DNA of 64,000 bases from Pseudoalteromonas luteoviolacea (GTDB lineage: Bacteria > Pseudomonadota > Gammaproteobacteria > Enterobacterales > Alteromonadaceae), in NCBI RefSeq assembly GCF_018100925.1, contig NZ_JAGJEH010000006.1, forward strand, positions 124,001 through 188,000, read 5' to 3'. A program made the position numbers and the translations under genes. The notes beneath the pieces are model-generated. The model was not told the DNA's origin. It worked only from the letters and a program-made list of their open reading frames with translations, and searched no databases. Below, in pieces: positions 19,465 through 28,862 of this stretch; the first letter of the stretch is position 1, and each line of letters opens with the position of its first letter.

Positions 19465-19493
19465 TATGCTGCCCCGTCACTAGGAGCAGCATA
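19465..19493 (+). promoter_or_regulatory. Hairpin around the ctpA ribosome binding site
   Basis: TATGCTGC (19465-19472) is complementary to GCAGCATA (19486-19493), which reaches the A of the ctpA start codon. AGGAG lies at the loop/stem edge. The fold could restrain initiation of ctpA. Confidence 0.35.
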
Positions 19494-20716
19494 TGAAATA
19501 CTTCGTCTCTATTTCCCCGCCCGATTTTCAAAAACGAGCGCTTTTAGTTTTATGCGCGATACTACTTTCCTTTTTATTATCCAATGTGCAGGCCAAGCAA
19601 ATTAGCCATGCCCATATGGAAGAAATTTTATACCATATTCAAACTTACTACGTTGAAGAAGTTCCCACTTCACACATTAAACAACACAACTTCAACGAGC
19701 TTTTCGAGCAGCTAGATCCCTACTCTAAATATTTAAATGAACACGAGCTAGAAACTCTTTTTAGTGCGACCAATGGCCGCTATACCGGGATAGGCATTGA
19801 AGTAGAAGAGATTGAAAACCGCATTGTTATTGTCGATACGTTACCCGGTTCGCCTGCGGAGCAAGCTGGCATTGAAGGCGGGGATAAATTAGTTGCGGTT
19901 AACACACATGATGTCACCAATAAAAGTATTTCAGAAGTCTCAAAGTTACTAAGAGAAGCAAAATTATCGATCATTCATATTACGGTCGAGCGCGCTGAAG
20001 CACATGTTACCTTAGCGCTGCGGCGTCAAGAGATAACCTTGGAGAGTGTCACCAGCAAACTGCTCAACGGAGACATTGGTTATATCTCTATCTCTTCATT
20101 TAATAATCACAGCTACCATGATGTTGCCAGACATATCAACATGCTGTTCGCGCACAATGGCCTTTCTTTAAAAGGTCTAATCATTGATCTACGTGACAAC
20201 CCAGGTGGCACGCTCAACAGCGCGGTCGCGATATCTGATCTGTTTTTACAAAGCGGTATAATCGTCACAACCAAAGGGCGATTTTTCGATGCAAATCAAA
20301 AGTTTTATGCTGTGCAAGGCGATATTTTAAACGGTGCACCCATCTTGGTATTAATTAACAAACAGTCCGCCTCAGCAGCTGAGATTTTAGCCGGCGCTTT
20401 ACAAGACAATAAACGCGCTTTGATATTAGGACAGGGGTCATTTGGTAAGGGCTCGGTGCAGTCGTTGATCCCCATAGGTAATGGTACCAGCGCCCTAAAA
20501 CTAACCACCGCTCGCTACTACACGCCATCGGGACAATCGATTGAAGGCACAGGGATAAAACCTGATATTGAATACAGTAAAAACACCCTATCGAGCCTAA
20601 ATAAAACGGCTATAATGAGCAATGACAAAGCCAACAGAGACCTGTACTCGCGGCTTGAGCAACACTGGCATGCTGCCCGTCAACTAGTGACAAAACAGCA
20701 ACCTACAGTAAACTAA
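19493..20716 (+). CDS. S41 family C-terminal processing peptidase
   Basis: 407 residues. An N-terminal signal or anchor (about 14-35) is followed by a PDZ domain (about 95-170, YTGIGIEVEEIENRIVIVDT and GSPAEQAGI). The S41 catalytic domain has the Ser in NKQSASAAEI and the Lys in GQGSFGKGSVQ, the Ser/Lys dyad of CtpA-type proteases. It acts in the periplasm, trimming C-termini or degrading cell wall enzymes. Its position between envC and yibQ suggests a role in peptidoglycan turnover at division. A small hairpin covers its ribosome binding site. Confidence 0.9.
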   Translation: MKYFVSISPPDFQKRALLVLCAILLSFLLSNVQAKQISHAHMEEILYHIQTYYVEEVPTSHIKQHNFNELFEQLDPYSKYLNEHELETLFSATNGRYTGIGIEVEEIENRIVIVDTLPGSPAEQAGIEGGDKLVAVNTHDVTNKSISEVSKLLREAKLSIIHITVERAEAHVTLALRRQEITLESVTSKLLNGDIGYISISSFNNHSYHDVARHINMLFAHNGLSLKGLIIDLRDNPGGTLNSAVAISDLFLQSGIIVTTKGRFFDANQKFYAVQGDILNGAPILVLINKQSASAAEILAGALQDNKRALILGQGSFGKGSVQSLIPIGNGTSALKLTTARYYTPSGQSIEGTGIKPDIEYSKNTLSSLNKTAIMSNDKANRDLYSRLEQHWHAARQLVTKQQPTVN

Positions 20717-20726
20717 TGAAAAATTA

Positions 20727-20776
20727 GACGCTTTTATCGGTATAAAAAACATGCTAGGTTAGATGATAAAAGCGTC
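20727..20776. repeat. 12-bp perfect inverted repeat between ctpA and yibQ
   Basis: GACGCTTTTATC (20727-20738) and GATAAAAGCGTC (20765-20776) are exact reverse complements with 26 bases between them. The spacing is long for a terminator and there is no T-run, so this could be a paired operator or an mRNA structure. Confidence 0.55.
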
Positions 20777-20831
20777 GAACATAATGTATCGACCAACATA
20801 AAACATAACAATAGAACTGTGATTTAATTTT

Positions 20832-21593
20832 GTGCGCTTAATACAATTAGTTACGACATTTATTTGTCTAGTAGCATTTGTTTGTGATGCCAAACAAATT
20901 GCGATTGTAATAGACGATATTGGCAACCACCAACGAGATCTGGAATTTCTAAATTTACCGGGTGAGCTAACTTATGCGCTTTTACCCCATACGCCATTCT
21001 CCCAGCATTTTGCTTACCAAGCTGCATTAAAAAACAAAGAGCTGATCCTACATATTCCCATGCAGTCTTTAGATAATAAAACATTAGGACCAGGCGGGCT
21101 GACCTTGGACATGCAAAAGTGGCAATTACAAAAAACACTTGGACATGCTCTTTCTAGCTTGCCTCATGTGAAAGGTGTAAATAATCATATGGGTTCAGCG
21201 CTGACACAACATGATGAGCCCATGAAATGGACAATGGAAATCCTCAAAAAGCGGTCTCTGTACTTTTTGGACAGCCGCACCACACCCTATAGTCAGGCAC
21301 AAACAGTAGCGAACATCTATGGAGTCAACAATATCGCCAGACATGTATTCTTGGACAACGAACTTGAAAGTAAGCAGTTAGAATTACAGCTCAATCAACT
21401 CAAAACGATTGCCACACAACAGGGATATGCGATAGGTATTGCTCATCCTTATCCAAAAACTCAACGGTTTTTACGTGATGCCCTGCGAGATTTGCAAGAT
21501 CAAGGCTTCGAACTTGTGCCGCTCTCTACCCTAGTAGAGAATAAATATATTCGTCTAGCAGCACTGCAAAACACACCAGCATTGAGTCCATAA
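20832..21593 (+). CDS. yibQ: Divergent polysaccharide deacetylase family protein YibQ
   Basis: 253 residues. A signal peptide (about 1-20) precedes a domain with IAIVIDDIGN (metal-binding Asp pair), LPHTPFS, LHIPMQ, NNHMGS and GIAHPYP, the signature of the YibQ divergent NodB-fold family. Homologues are predicted periplasmic hydrolases or deacetylases acting on cell wall sugars; the activity is not proven. The start is GTG at 20832. The gene follows envC and ctpA as in enterics. Confidence 0.88.
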   Translation: MRLIQLVTTFICLVAFVCDAKQIAIVIDDIGNHQRDLEFLNLPGELTYALLPHTPFSQHFAYQAALKNKELILHIPMQSLDNKTLGPGGLTLDMQKWQLQKTLGHALSSLPHVKGVNNHMGSALTQHDEPMKWTMEILKKRSLYFLDSRTTPYSQAQTVANIYGVNNIARHVFLDNELESKQLELQLNQLKTIATQQGYAIGIAHPYPKTQRFLRDALRDLQDQGFELVPLSTLVENKYIRLAALQNTPALSP

Positions 21594-21691
21594 AAATCAC
21601 ATTCTGATATAAATTTTGTTGATCTAGCCACAGGAAAATTAAGTCATTTTCAGTTATACCTACTAGTAAGGTTCACTTACAGGAAAATATT

Positions 21692-22111
21692 ATGCTGCAT
21701 ACTGTTGAACAGTTGATGACCCCTGATCCACTCGCTGTTAAGTCGTCACATACCCTGCACGATGCACACAACTTAATGCGCGAAAAAAATATTCGTCATA
21801 TTCCCGTGATCGATGAAGAAGGTCATTTGGTGGGCATGTTGACCCAAAAAATCATGATAGCCAAAGTGATGAGTATTTTATCTACTTACGGTAACTTGGC
21901 ATTAGAGCGAAAAGAAAAGCAGGAAAAAGTCAGTGATGCCATGGCGCAGGACTTTGCCAGCGTAACACCGCAGCAGAGCTTACATGAAGTTGTTACTTAC
22001 TTTGTCGAAAACCGTCATGGCTGCATGCCTGTGGTTGACGAAAACAATAAACTACTGGGGATATTAACCTCATCTGATTTTGTTCGCCTCGCAGCAGCTT
22101 TGCTTTCTTAA
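21692..22111 (+). CDS. CBS domain pair protein
   Basis: 139 residues consisting almost entirely of two CBS domains: about 1-60 (VEQLMTPDPLAVKSSHTL, then RHIPVIDEEGHLVGML) and about 80-138 (HGCMPVVDENNKLLGILTSSDFVRL). CBS pairs bind adenine nucleotides and act as energy sensors, normally as regulatory modules. No catalytic domain is attached. CAGGAAAATATT precedes the ATG. The partner is unknown. Confidence 0.88.
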   Translation: MLHTVEQLMTPDPLAVKSSHTLHDAHNLMREKNIRHIPVIDEEGHLVGMLTQKIMIAKVMSILSTYGNLALERKEKQEKVSDAMAQDFASVTPQQSLHEVVTYFVENRHGCMPVVDENNKLLGILTSSDFVRLAAALLS

Positions 22112-22129
22112 ATTACCCGCTGACGAGTT

Positions 22130-22156
22130 AAAAGCCTCTCAAAAGAGGCTTTTCTT
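22130..22156. terminator. Terminator between the CBS gene and pepB
   Basis: AAAAGCCTCT and AGAGGCTTTT form a 10-bp stem with a 4-base loop, then TCTTT. The symmetric A/T flanks let it work for both convergent genes. Confidence 0.85.
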
Positions 22157-22162
22157 TATGGG

Positions 22163-23458
22163 TTACACTTTTGCAATTAGTGTACGAGCAACTGTTCGCA
22201 TACCCATTGTCGTCGCACCTGACGCCCACTGAGCACCCGCATTATTTTGGAAGCAACCAGCTAGGTCTATGTGCACCCAACCTTGTCCTTCATTTGGCAC
22301 AAAGCGAGATAAGAAACCAGCGGCATTAGATGCACCGCCAAAACCACCACCCTTTTGAGCTCGGCTATTTGCAGTGTCTGCGTAAGCAGAAGGGCAATTA
22401 TTTTGGTGCCATTTTTCAAGAGGTAATGGCCAAGCAGCTTCGAACTCTTCACTTGCAAACTGCTGAACCTCACCAACTAGCTCTTTATCAAGACCAAATA
22501 AAGCATTGTACTCTTGACCTACCGCCATTAATGCAGCACCAGTTAGTGTTGCAGCATCAATGATCAAAGGCGCACCAGTTTCACCAGCCGCCATTAGACC
22601 ATCAGCAAGTACAAGGCGACCTTCGGCATCCGTATTCACGATTTCAACTGTCGTGCCATTTTTATACGTTAAAATATCGCCTAGTTTATATGCATGACCT
22701 GAAATAAGGTTTTCCGCACAACACAAGAACAATTTAATACGCTTATCAATACCACGTTGGATTGCCAATGCAAGACCAGCAGTGACTGTTGCAGCACCGC
22801 CCATGTCGCATTTCATGGTCAACATCCCTTCGCTCGGCTTGATTGAATAACCACCCGAGTCAAAAGTAATGCCTTTACCAACAAGCGCTGCGCTAACTGG
22901 CGCATCTTCGTCACCTGTCGGGTTAAAGTCTAACTCAAGTAGTACTGGTGCTCTTTCGCTACCACGGCCTACTTCATGGATCCCAATCCATTGATGTTCT
23001 AGTAATGCATCGCCTTTGATTATTTGATAGCTGACGTGCTCTGGTGCTAAAGACTGAATAAACTCAGCGGCCTTACCCGCTAAACTTTCTGGGTAAATAT
23101 CTTCAGCTGTACCATTGATCATTTGGCGCATCCAAGTTGCTGATTGCTTCAACGCCTGTAACTCATTTAAATCTGATTGTGCATTTTCAACAAAAGCAAC
23201 TGGATCAAGCTGTTTAGGACTAACAAAGCCCTGATAAAAAGCCCATTGTGATTCTGTACACCAAGCTTCACCACTTAACGCTACCGCAGGGATCCCCTGT
23301 TGTGCTAGGCTACGAGCCGCTTTTTGAATATGCTTTAGGGTTTCTTGCTCAGTTAAATGAATGGTTGCACCTTGCTCGTCAAAAGACAGCGATGCATTGT
23401 TGCCCCAATGTGCAGCAGGAGCTTGTTCACTTAAGCGAACAATAAATTTATCAGACAT
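22163..23458 (-). CDS. pepB: Aminopeptidase B (M17 leucyl aminopeptidase family)
   Basis: 431 residues. Metal and catalytic motifs of M17 are intact: VGKGITFDSGGYSIKPS (Lys and Asp ligands), the GGAATV stretch, and NTDAEGRLVLADGL. The sequence is nearer to E. coli PepB than to PepA in these blocks. It is a hexameric two-metal cytosolic enzyme that removes N-terminal residues from peptides. The ATG at 23458 is used; a GTG four codons upstream is possible, and neither has a strong ribosome binding site. It converges on the CBS gene. Confidence 0.92.
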   Translation of the reverse strand: MSDKFIVRLSEQAPAAHWGNNASLSFDEQGATIHLTEQETLKHIQKAARSLAQQGIPAVALSGEAWCTESQWAFYQGFVSPKQLDPVAFVENAQSDLNELQALKQSATWMRQMINGTAEDIYPESLAGKAAEFIQSLAPEHVSYQIIKGDALLEHQWIGIHEVGRGSERAPVLLELDFNPTGDEDAPVSAALVGKGITFDSGGYSIKPSEGMLTMKCDMGGAATVTAGLALAIQRGIDKRIKLFLCCAENLISGHAYKLGDILTYKNGTTVEIVNTDAEGRLVLADGLMAAGETGAPLIIDAATLTGAALMAVGQEYNALFGLDKELVGEVQQFASEEFEAAWPLPLEKWHQNNCPSAYADTANSRAQKGGGFGGASNAAGFLSRFVPNEGQGWVHIDLAGCFQNNAGAQWASGATTMGMRTVARTLIAKV

Positions 23459-23540
23459 ATAGGTTTTCACTCTTACGCTTGTAGATTCTAGTCAGTGTAC
23501 ACTAGCAATCACCGAGCCCCAAAACGAATGCGACTAAACT

Positions 23541-24248
23541 ATGAAATTTTCATCCCAACTTCAAAGCGCTACTTTGCTCAAACGCTATAAACGATTTTTA
23601 GTCGACTTGCACAAAGAAGATGGTGAAACGTTTACCGTACATTGTGCAAACACTGGCAAGATGACAGGTTGTGCCGACAGTGGCTTTAAAGCCTATTACT
23701 CCACCAGCGACAATAAAAAGCGCAAGTATGCACATTCACTTGAGTTAACCGAAGATGGTCAAGGCAACCTCATTTGTGTCAATACTGGTATAGCGAATAA
23801 AGTAGCCTATGAAGCGATTCAAGCCGGGGATATTTCACAGTTGAATGGCTATGACAATATCGCCAGCGAAGTAAAGTATGGCAATGAAAATAGCCGCATT
23901 GATATATTACTCTCTTCACCTCAACAGCCCAATTGTTATGTTGAGGTCAAGTCCGTCACACTGTTAGAAGGTGACCAAGGCTATTTTCCTGATACCGAAA
24001 CAACTAGAGGGCAGAAACACCTCAGAGAGTTGATACATATAAAAAATAATCACCAACGCGCCGTGCTATTATTTATTGTTATGCACAACGGCATTGAATC
24101 AGTCAAAGCAGCTGAGCACATTGATAAAAAATATGCCCAATTACTGGCTGAGGCTAAAAGCGAAGGGGTTGAAATATATGCATATAAAGCACAAGTTACC
24201 CCAAGTGAGGTCAAGGTTATTAAACAAGTATCTGTACTAGATACTTGA
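23541..24248 (+). CDS. sfsA: SfsA family protein
   Basis: 235 residues, full length. Typical blocks are [20 protein letters not shown] near the start (OB-like part), [16 protein letters not shown], and YVEVKSVTL with [16 protein letters not shown], which resembles a nuclease-fold core (D..ExK). SfsA was named for sugar fermentation stimulation in E. coli and was reported to bind DNA; its biochemical role is unclear. It precedes dksA as in E. coli. Confidence 0.93.
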   Translation: MKFSSQLQSATLLKRYKRFLVDLHKEDGETFTVHCANTGKMTGCADSGFKAYYSTSDNKKRKYAHSLELTEDGQGNLICVNTGIANKVAYEAIQAGDISQLNGYDNIASEVKYGNENSRIDILLSSPQQPNCYVEVKSVTLLEGDQGYFPDTETTRGQKHLRELIHIKNNHQRAVLLFIVMHNGIESVKAAEHIDKKYAQLLAEAKSEGVEIYAYKAQVTPSEVKVIKQVSVLDT

Positions 24249-24275
24249 AAAAAAAAACTTCACCCTCATATATCT

Positions 24276-24307
24276 GCCGTTAAAACTTCACTCCAACGGC
24301 TTGTTTT
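24276..24307 (+). terminator. Probable terminator after sfsA
   Basis: GCCGTT (24276-24281) pairs with AACGGC (24295-24300) and is followed by TTGTTTT. The stem is only 6 bp with a 13-base loop, so it is weak. Confidence 0.4.
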
Positions 24308-24411
24308 AGAACAGGGACGAAGCAAAAAGTGTTTGCTAAGGGTTGAAGATTTTGCTATTTATAGCCGCCGGCGTTAGCTGGGGTTGTTTATTAAGGATTT
24401 AGGAGAATGCT

Positions 24412-24855
24412 ATGCCAGACCAGAAAAAACTAGGGTTATTGGCTCAGGCCGGTTTAGAACCTTACCAAGAAAAGCCGGGCGAAGAATACATGGGCGAGGC
24501 GCAGCTAGCTCATTTCAAAAAAATATTAGAAGCGTGGCGTAACGATCTTCGCAATGAAGTTGATCGCACCATGAACCACATGCAAGATGAAGCGGCAAAT
24601 TTCCCTGATCCTGTCGACCGTGCAGCGCAAGAAGAAGAGTTTTCTCTTGAACTGCGTACACGTGACCGAGAGCGTAAGCTGATCAAGAAAATTGAAAAGA
24701 CACTACAGCTGATTGAAGAAGATGACTTTGGTTTCTGTAATTCATGTGGCATTGAGATTGGTATTCGTCGCTTAGAAGCACGTCCTACCGCAGATTTATG
24801 CGTGGATTGTAAAACACTTGCTGAAATCAAAGAAAAACAGCAGGGTCGAGGTTAA
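24412..24855 (+). CDS. dksA: RNA polymerase-binding transcription factor DksA
   Basis: 147 residues. The coiled-coil finger spans about residues 33-105 and bears Asp residues at its tip (FPDPVDRA). The C-terminal zinc finger has [17 protein letters not shown] and then CVDC, all four cysteines present. DksA binds the secondary channel of RNA polymerase and with ppGpp represses rRNA and activates amino acid promoters. TAGGAG lies seven bases before the ATG. Confidence 0.97.
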   Translation: MPDQKKLGLLAQAGLEPYQEKPGEEYMGEAQLAHFKKILEAWRNDLRNEVDRTMNHMQDEAANFPDPVDRAAQEEEFSLELRTRDRERKLIKKIEKTLQLIEEDDFGFCNSCGIEIGIRRLEARPTADLCVDCKTLAEIKEKQQGRG

Positions 24856-24900
24856 AACCGAGTATAAACCTGTAAAAACGATAGGTTAAGCTCACCAGTT

Positions 24901-25866
24901 ATGCAGACCCCACAAAAAAAAGACCCAGAGCAGGATAACTTACATGCTCTGGGTGCGTCTTCTGTTTATCGTGGACGCTTTGCGCCCTCCCCGTCAGGAC
25001 CTCTACATTTTGGGTCGTTAATTGCGGCACTTACCAGTTACCTTGATGCCAAAGCCAACCAAGGGCAATGGCTAGTTCGAATGGAAGACATTGACACACC
25101 ACGTGTTGTTAGTGGTGCGGCAGATGCCATTTTAACCACCCTTGAAGCTTATGGGTTACACTGGGATGGTGAGGTAATTTATCAAAGCCAAAGGCACAAG
25201 TTATATCACGAGGTGCTCCACTCCCTCGCTTCAACTGGTGATGTCTACGCGTGTGCCTGCACCCGTAAGCAAATCAAACAGCGTGGAGGTTTTTATGATA
25301 ACCATTGTCGTACGGCCAGCCATGTTTTTGAAAACAACGCGTTACGTCTAAAACAAAATTTCCCTATCTACCAATTTGAAGATGCTTTACAGGGACATGT
25401 AGTCATACCAGACCAAGTCGCGCAAGAAGACTACATCGTAAAGCGACGAGATGGCCTGTACGCCTATCAACTTGTAGTGGTTGTGGATGACATAGAACAA
25501 CAAATCAGCCATGTTGTGCGCGGTGCTGATCTGCTAGAACCGACCGCCAGACAACTTAGTCTGTTTCAACAACTTGCAAAAAAGCCACCACACTACATGC
25601 ATGTTCCGCTCGCTGTAGCACAGCCTGGATTCAAGTTATCCAAGCAAAACTATGCACCAGCCATTGACAACAATGCCCCCCTACCAGCACTTAAAGCAGC
25701 ACTTGGATTTTTGGGCTTCGATAAAATTGAACTACATCAAATCGATGATGCTACCGAATTACTCACATGGGCTACAGCTGTATACCATGATGTAAAGTTA
25801 CCCAAAAATAAAGAAATTCAGGTCATACAACTCAGTTCAACCGACTACCAATTCACGCCGCTGTAG
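24901..25866 (+). CDS. gluQ: Glutamyl-Q tRNA(Asp) synthetase
   Basis: 321 residues. Class I aminoacyl-tRNA synthetase motifs are present (RFAPSPSGPLHFGSL with the HIGH-type site, and KLSKQN for KMSKS). The anticodon-binding domain of GltX is missing, which defines GluQ-RS. It attaches glutamate to queuosine at position 34 of tRNA-Asp. The N-terminus has about 22 extra residues before YRGRFAPSP. The ATG at 24901 is the only ATG, but its ribosome binding site is weak. A hairpin lies inside the first 18 codons. dksA-gluQ linkage is conserved in gammaproteobacteria. Confidence 0.92.
   Translation: MQTPQKKDPEQDNLHALGASSVYRGRFAPSPSGPLHFGSLIAALTSYLDAKANQGQWLVRMEDIDTPRVVSGAADAILTTLEAYGLHWDGEVIYQSQRHKLYHEVLHSLASTGDVYACACTRKQIKQRGGFYDNHCRTASHVFENNALRLKQNFPIYQFEDALQGHVVIPDQVAQEDYIVKRRDGLYAYQLVVVVDDIEQQISHVVRGADLLEPTARQLSLFQQLAKKPPHYMHVPLAVAQPGFKLSKQNYAPAIDNNAPLPALKAALGFLGFDKIELHQIDDATELLTWATAVYHDVKLPKNKEIQVIQLSSTDYQFTPL
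24923..24954. terminator. Hairpin inside the 5' end of gluQ
   Basis: A perfect 10-bp stem (ACCCAGAGCA with TGCTCTGGGT) and 12-base loop lie in the first codons of gluQ. On the minus strand the stem is followed by CTTTTTTTTG, an ideal terminator. On the plus strand no T-run follows. In Shigella a terminator between dksA and gluQ limits gluQ expression; here the position is similar but the T-run is on the antisense side. Confidence 0.55.
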
Positions 25867-26182
25867 CTCTAACTATTCAGTTAAAACTACAGGCATATAA
25901 AACACTGAATAAAGTGCCCAGTGTCGCGAGGATGTCTTGAGATTGGTTGTTGATGTTATGAAAATAACTCGACGTGACAATGTTACAACTCTTAGCGCGT
26001 TATTTGGTTGAAAATTTAATCGCTAATTCACGTCTGAAACTTCAATTTCAGTACATTTGAGTATATGATAGCGAGCCTTATGATCTCGCCTACACTTTAG
26101 AAAAAATAAAGCATAGTGCGAGCAAAAAAAATCTGTACAAATGATGCTGCGGGTGGGGACTCAAAGTAGTAGGAGAGTGGTT
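25867..26182. other. Intergenic region between gluQ and pcnB
   Basis: About 316 bases precede the inferred ATT start of pcnB. An in-frame ATGATG at 26141 has no ribosome binding site. No terminator or RNA gene is recognised. AGGAG at 26171-26175 is the pcnB ribosome binding site. Confidence 0.5.
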
Positions 26183-27565
26183 ATTATTTCTAAAATATTC
26201 AAGTTGTGTAGGCAAATTGTTGGCGCCAAGCAAACTAAAGGGATAGTTGAGGCAAAATTAACACCTCAAATCATCCCGCGTAGTGAGCACAATATCTCAC
26301 GAAAACAATTTAGCCCCAATGCAATCAAAGTGTTATATCGATTAAAAGATGGCGGCTATGACGCTTACCTTGTCGGTGGTTGTATTCGGGATATTTTGTT
26401 AGGGATTGAGCCAAAAGACTTTGACGTTGTCACAAACGCAACACCTGAGGAAGTTAAACGCCTATTTAGAAATTGCCGACTTATCGGTCGTCGCTTCAGA
26501 CTTGCCCACATTGTATTCGGGCGTGAAGTTATCGAAGTTGCGACAATGCGCGGCCATCACCTATCAAATGGTGAAGATGATCCGACAAGTAAGGCAAGTG
26601 AACAGGGGCAATTACTGCGCGATAATGTTTATGGCACCATTGAAGAAGATGCTCAGCGCAGAGACTTCTCTATCAACGCTTTATATTACTCGGTCAATGA
26701 TTTTGGTGTTCGCGATTTTGCCGGCGGCATTGAAGCCATAAAGGCAAGACGGATTGAGCTAATCGGTGATCCCGAAACCCGTTATCGTGAAGATCCTGTT
26801 CGTATGCTGCGTGCGGTTCGCTTTGCTACCAAATTAGATATGGAAATTGCGCCAGCTACGCTCACTCCAATCACTGAATTATCACCGCTGCTTGGGAATA
26901 TTCCACCAGCAAGATTGTTTGAAGAAACCCTCAAGCTGTTTTTAGGTGGTAAAGCAGAAGCCAACTTTTTAATGCTCAGAGAGTTAGGCCTCTTTAAACA
27001 GCTGTTTCCAACACTCGAAGAAATTTTGGCACAAGAGGACAGTGAGTTTGAAAAACGCTTTATCCAGCAAATGTTTGCTAACACGGATGCCCGTATAAAT
27101 AACAACAAAAAGGTAACTCCTGCGTTTATTTACGCTGCCTTACTGTGGTTCCCATTGCGCAAACGCGCGGCATTGTTAGAACAACAAGGCATTTCAGAAT
27201 ACGACGCGTTCATGCAAGCCATCAGTCAGGTGCTAAGCGAAAATGCACAACGTGTTGCCGTTCCAAAACGGTTTACATTGGGCGCTCGTGATATTTGGCA
27301 TATTCAGCAACGTTTAGATAGACGCAGTGGTCAACGAGCTTACCGTCTGAGCCTTCAACCTAAGTTTAAGGCCTCGTATGACTTTTTACTGTTGCGTGTT
27401 GAAAGTGGCGAATCCGACCAACAGGCGCTAGCTGATTGGTGGACAGAATACCTTAAACAAGATGTCGGCGGGCAAAAAGAAATGGTCAAAAACCTTGGCC
27501 AAAAAGATCGTCCAAAACGCCGTTATCGTAATAAGCCTCGTAGAAAACCAAAGCAAGATTCATGA
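26183..27565 (+). CDS. pcnB: Poly(A) polymerase I, inferred ATT start
   Basis: 460 residues from the inferred start. The class II nucleotidyltransferase core has LVGGCIRDILLGIEPKDFDV (catalytic Asp pair), RNCRLIGRRFRLAHIVF and RRDFSINALYY. The C-terminus is very basic ([20 protein letters not shown]). PcnB adds 3' poly(A) tails that promote RNA decay. No ATG or GTG is well placed. AGGAG at 26171-26175 lies seven bases before ATT at 26183, and from there the N-terminus aligns without gaps to E. coli PcnB (eight residues before the shared Cys-Arg), whose start is known to be AUU. Its stop overlaps folK by four bases (ATGA). Confidence 0.9.
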   Translation: MISKIFKLCRQIVGAKQTKGIVEAKLTPQIIPRSEHNISRKQFSPNAIKVLYRLKDGGYDAYLVGGCIRDILLGIEPKDFDVVTNATPEEVKRLFRNCRLIGRRFRLAHIVFGREVIEVATMRGHHLSNGEDDPTSKASEQGQLLRDNVYGTIEEDAQRRDFSINALYYSVNDFGVRDFAGGIEAIKARRIELIGDPETRYREDPVRMLRAVRFATKLDMEIAPATLTPITELSPLLGNIPPARLFEETLKLFLGGKAEANFLMLRELGLFKQLFPTLEEILAQEDSEFEKRFIQQMFANTDARINNNKKVTPAFIYAALLWFPLRKRAALLEQQGISEYDAFMQAISQVLSENAQRVAVPKRFTLGARDIWHIQQRLDRRSGQRAYRLSLQPKFKASYDFLLLRVESGESDQQALADWWTEYLKQDVGGQKEMVKNLGQKDRPKRRYRNKPRRKPKQDS

Positions 27566-28068
27566 ATATAGTGTATATCGGGCTTGGGGCGAATTTAGTC
27601 GACCCCCAAGCGCAGTTAACTCAGGCTTTAAATGCCTTGAAAACACATCCAGATTTCAATGACCTGGTTGTATCGAGTTTTTATAGTTCAAAACCAATGG
27701 GCCCTCAGGACCAACCAGACTATGTTAACGCCGTAGCAAGGTTTTCAACATTACTTAAACCCGAAGCACTTTTAGACCAGCTTCAAGAGATTGAATTACG
27801 CCAAGGTAGAGTGCGCAAAGACGAACGGTGGGGCCCCAGAACTCTGGATTTAGATATCCTCTTGTTTAATGAAGAAAGCATTGCCACTCAGCGTTTAACA
27901 GTACCTCATTATGGCCTATGTGAAAGAGAGTTTGTGGTATTCCCCTTGATGGAAATAGCACCTCAACTTCAATTACCCGATGGAACAACACTTAAAAGTG
28001 TGGCTGATAAGTTGCCAAAAAATGGCTTAACAGCGCTGCCTAACACAGATACAAAGGAGACTCATTAA
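27562..28068 (+). CDS. folK: HPPK: 2-amino-4-hydroxy-6-hydroxymethyldihydropteridine diphosphokinase
   Basis: 168 residues. [11 protein letters not shown] at the start and the signature [18 protein letters not shown] (Mg2+-binding Asp residues) are diagnostic. FolK transfers pyrophosphate from ATP to the pterin precursor of folate. It overlaps pcnB by four bases and panB by one, which indicates tight translational coupling in pcnB-folK-panB-panC. Confidence 0.96.
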   Translation: MNIVYIGLGANLVDPQAQLTQALNALKTHPDFNDLVVSSFYSSKPMGPQDQPDYVNAVARFSTLLKPEALLDQLQEIELRQGRVRKDERWGPRTLDLDILLFNEESIATQRLTVPHYGLCEREFVVFPLMEIAPQLQLPDGTTLKSVADKLPKNGLTALPNTDTKETH

Positions 28069-28862
28069 TGGCAAAAGTTTCGGTTTCAACCTTGGCAAAG
28101 AAAAAACAACAAGGTGAAAAAATCACAGCATTAACGGCATACGATGCCAGCTTTGCGAAGCTTTTTTATGACAATGGCGTTGATGTGGTTTTAGTTGGTG
28201 ACTCATTAGGTATGGTATTGCAAGGCGCTGATGATACACTCAGCGTAACCACAGAAGAAATTGCCTATCACACTCGCAGTGTAAGAGCTGGCAGTAGAGA
28301 TCTGTTTGTCGTAGCCGATATGCCATTTATGAGTTATTCAAACCCAGCACAAGCCTGCGAAAATGCTGCAACACTTATGCGTAGTGGTGCCAATATGGTC
28401 AAGCTAGAAGGCGGTACTTGGTTAACGGAATCAATTAAACTACTTACACAGCAAGGGATCCCTGTGTGTGGTCACTTAGGCCTTACACCACAATCGGTGC
28501 ACGTCTTTGGCGGCTTTAAGATCCAAGGTCGCGAAGAGCAACAAGCATTGCAAATGATTGCCGATGCACAGGCCCTTGAATCTGCTGGTGCACAGATGTT
28601 GGTCATTGAATGTATCCCTTCTAACCTAGCTAAGCGCATAACTGAAGCGGTCAATATTCCTGTTATTGGCATTGGCGCAGGTAAAGAAGTGGATGGTCAA
28701 ATCCTCGTTATGCACGATCTAGTTGGCATTTCAGCTGGCTATATTCCTAAATTTTCTAAAAACTTTTTAGCAGAAACAGGCAATATGCAAGACGCTGTTA
28801 AAAAGTTCTGTGACGATGTTAAATCAGGCGCATTCCCAGGTACAGAACACGAGTTTAACTAA
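28068..28862 (+). CDS. panB: 3-methyl-2-oxobutanoate hydroxymethyltransferase
   Basis: 264 residues, full length. Conserved blocks include [23 protein letters not shown] (Mg2+ Asp), [16 protein letters not shown] and [16 protein letters not shown]. PanB makes ketopantoate from 2-oxoisovalerate and methylene-tetrahydrofolate, the first step of pantothenate synthesis. The stop and the panC start share one base (TAATG). Confidence 0.97.
   Translation: MAKVSVSTLAKKKQQGEKITALTAYDASFAKLFYDNGVDVVLVGDSLGMVLQGADDTLSVTTEEIAYHTRSVRAGSRDLFVVADMPFMSYSNPAQACENAATLMRSGANMVKLEGGTWLTESIKLLTQQGIPVCGHLGLTPQSVHVFGGFKIQGREEQQALQMIADAQALESAGAQMLVIECIPSNLAKRITEAVNIPVIGIGAGKEVDGQILVMHDLVGISAGYIPKFSKNFLAETGNMQDAVKKFCDDVKSGAFPGTEHEFN

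Noticed and set aside
26141..26182. ATGATG at 26141 as the pcnB start
   Set aside because: No ribosome binding site precedes it, and the encoded 14 residues have no counterpart in PcnB; the AGGAG/ATT pair fits much better.
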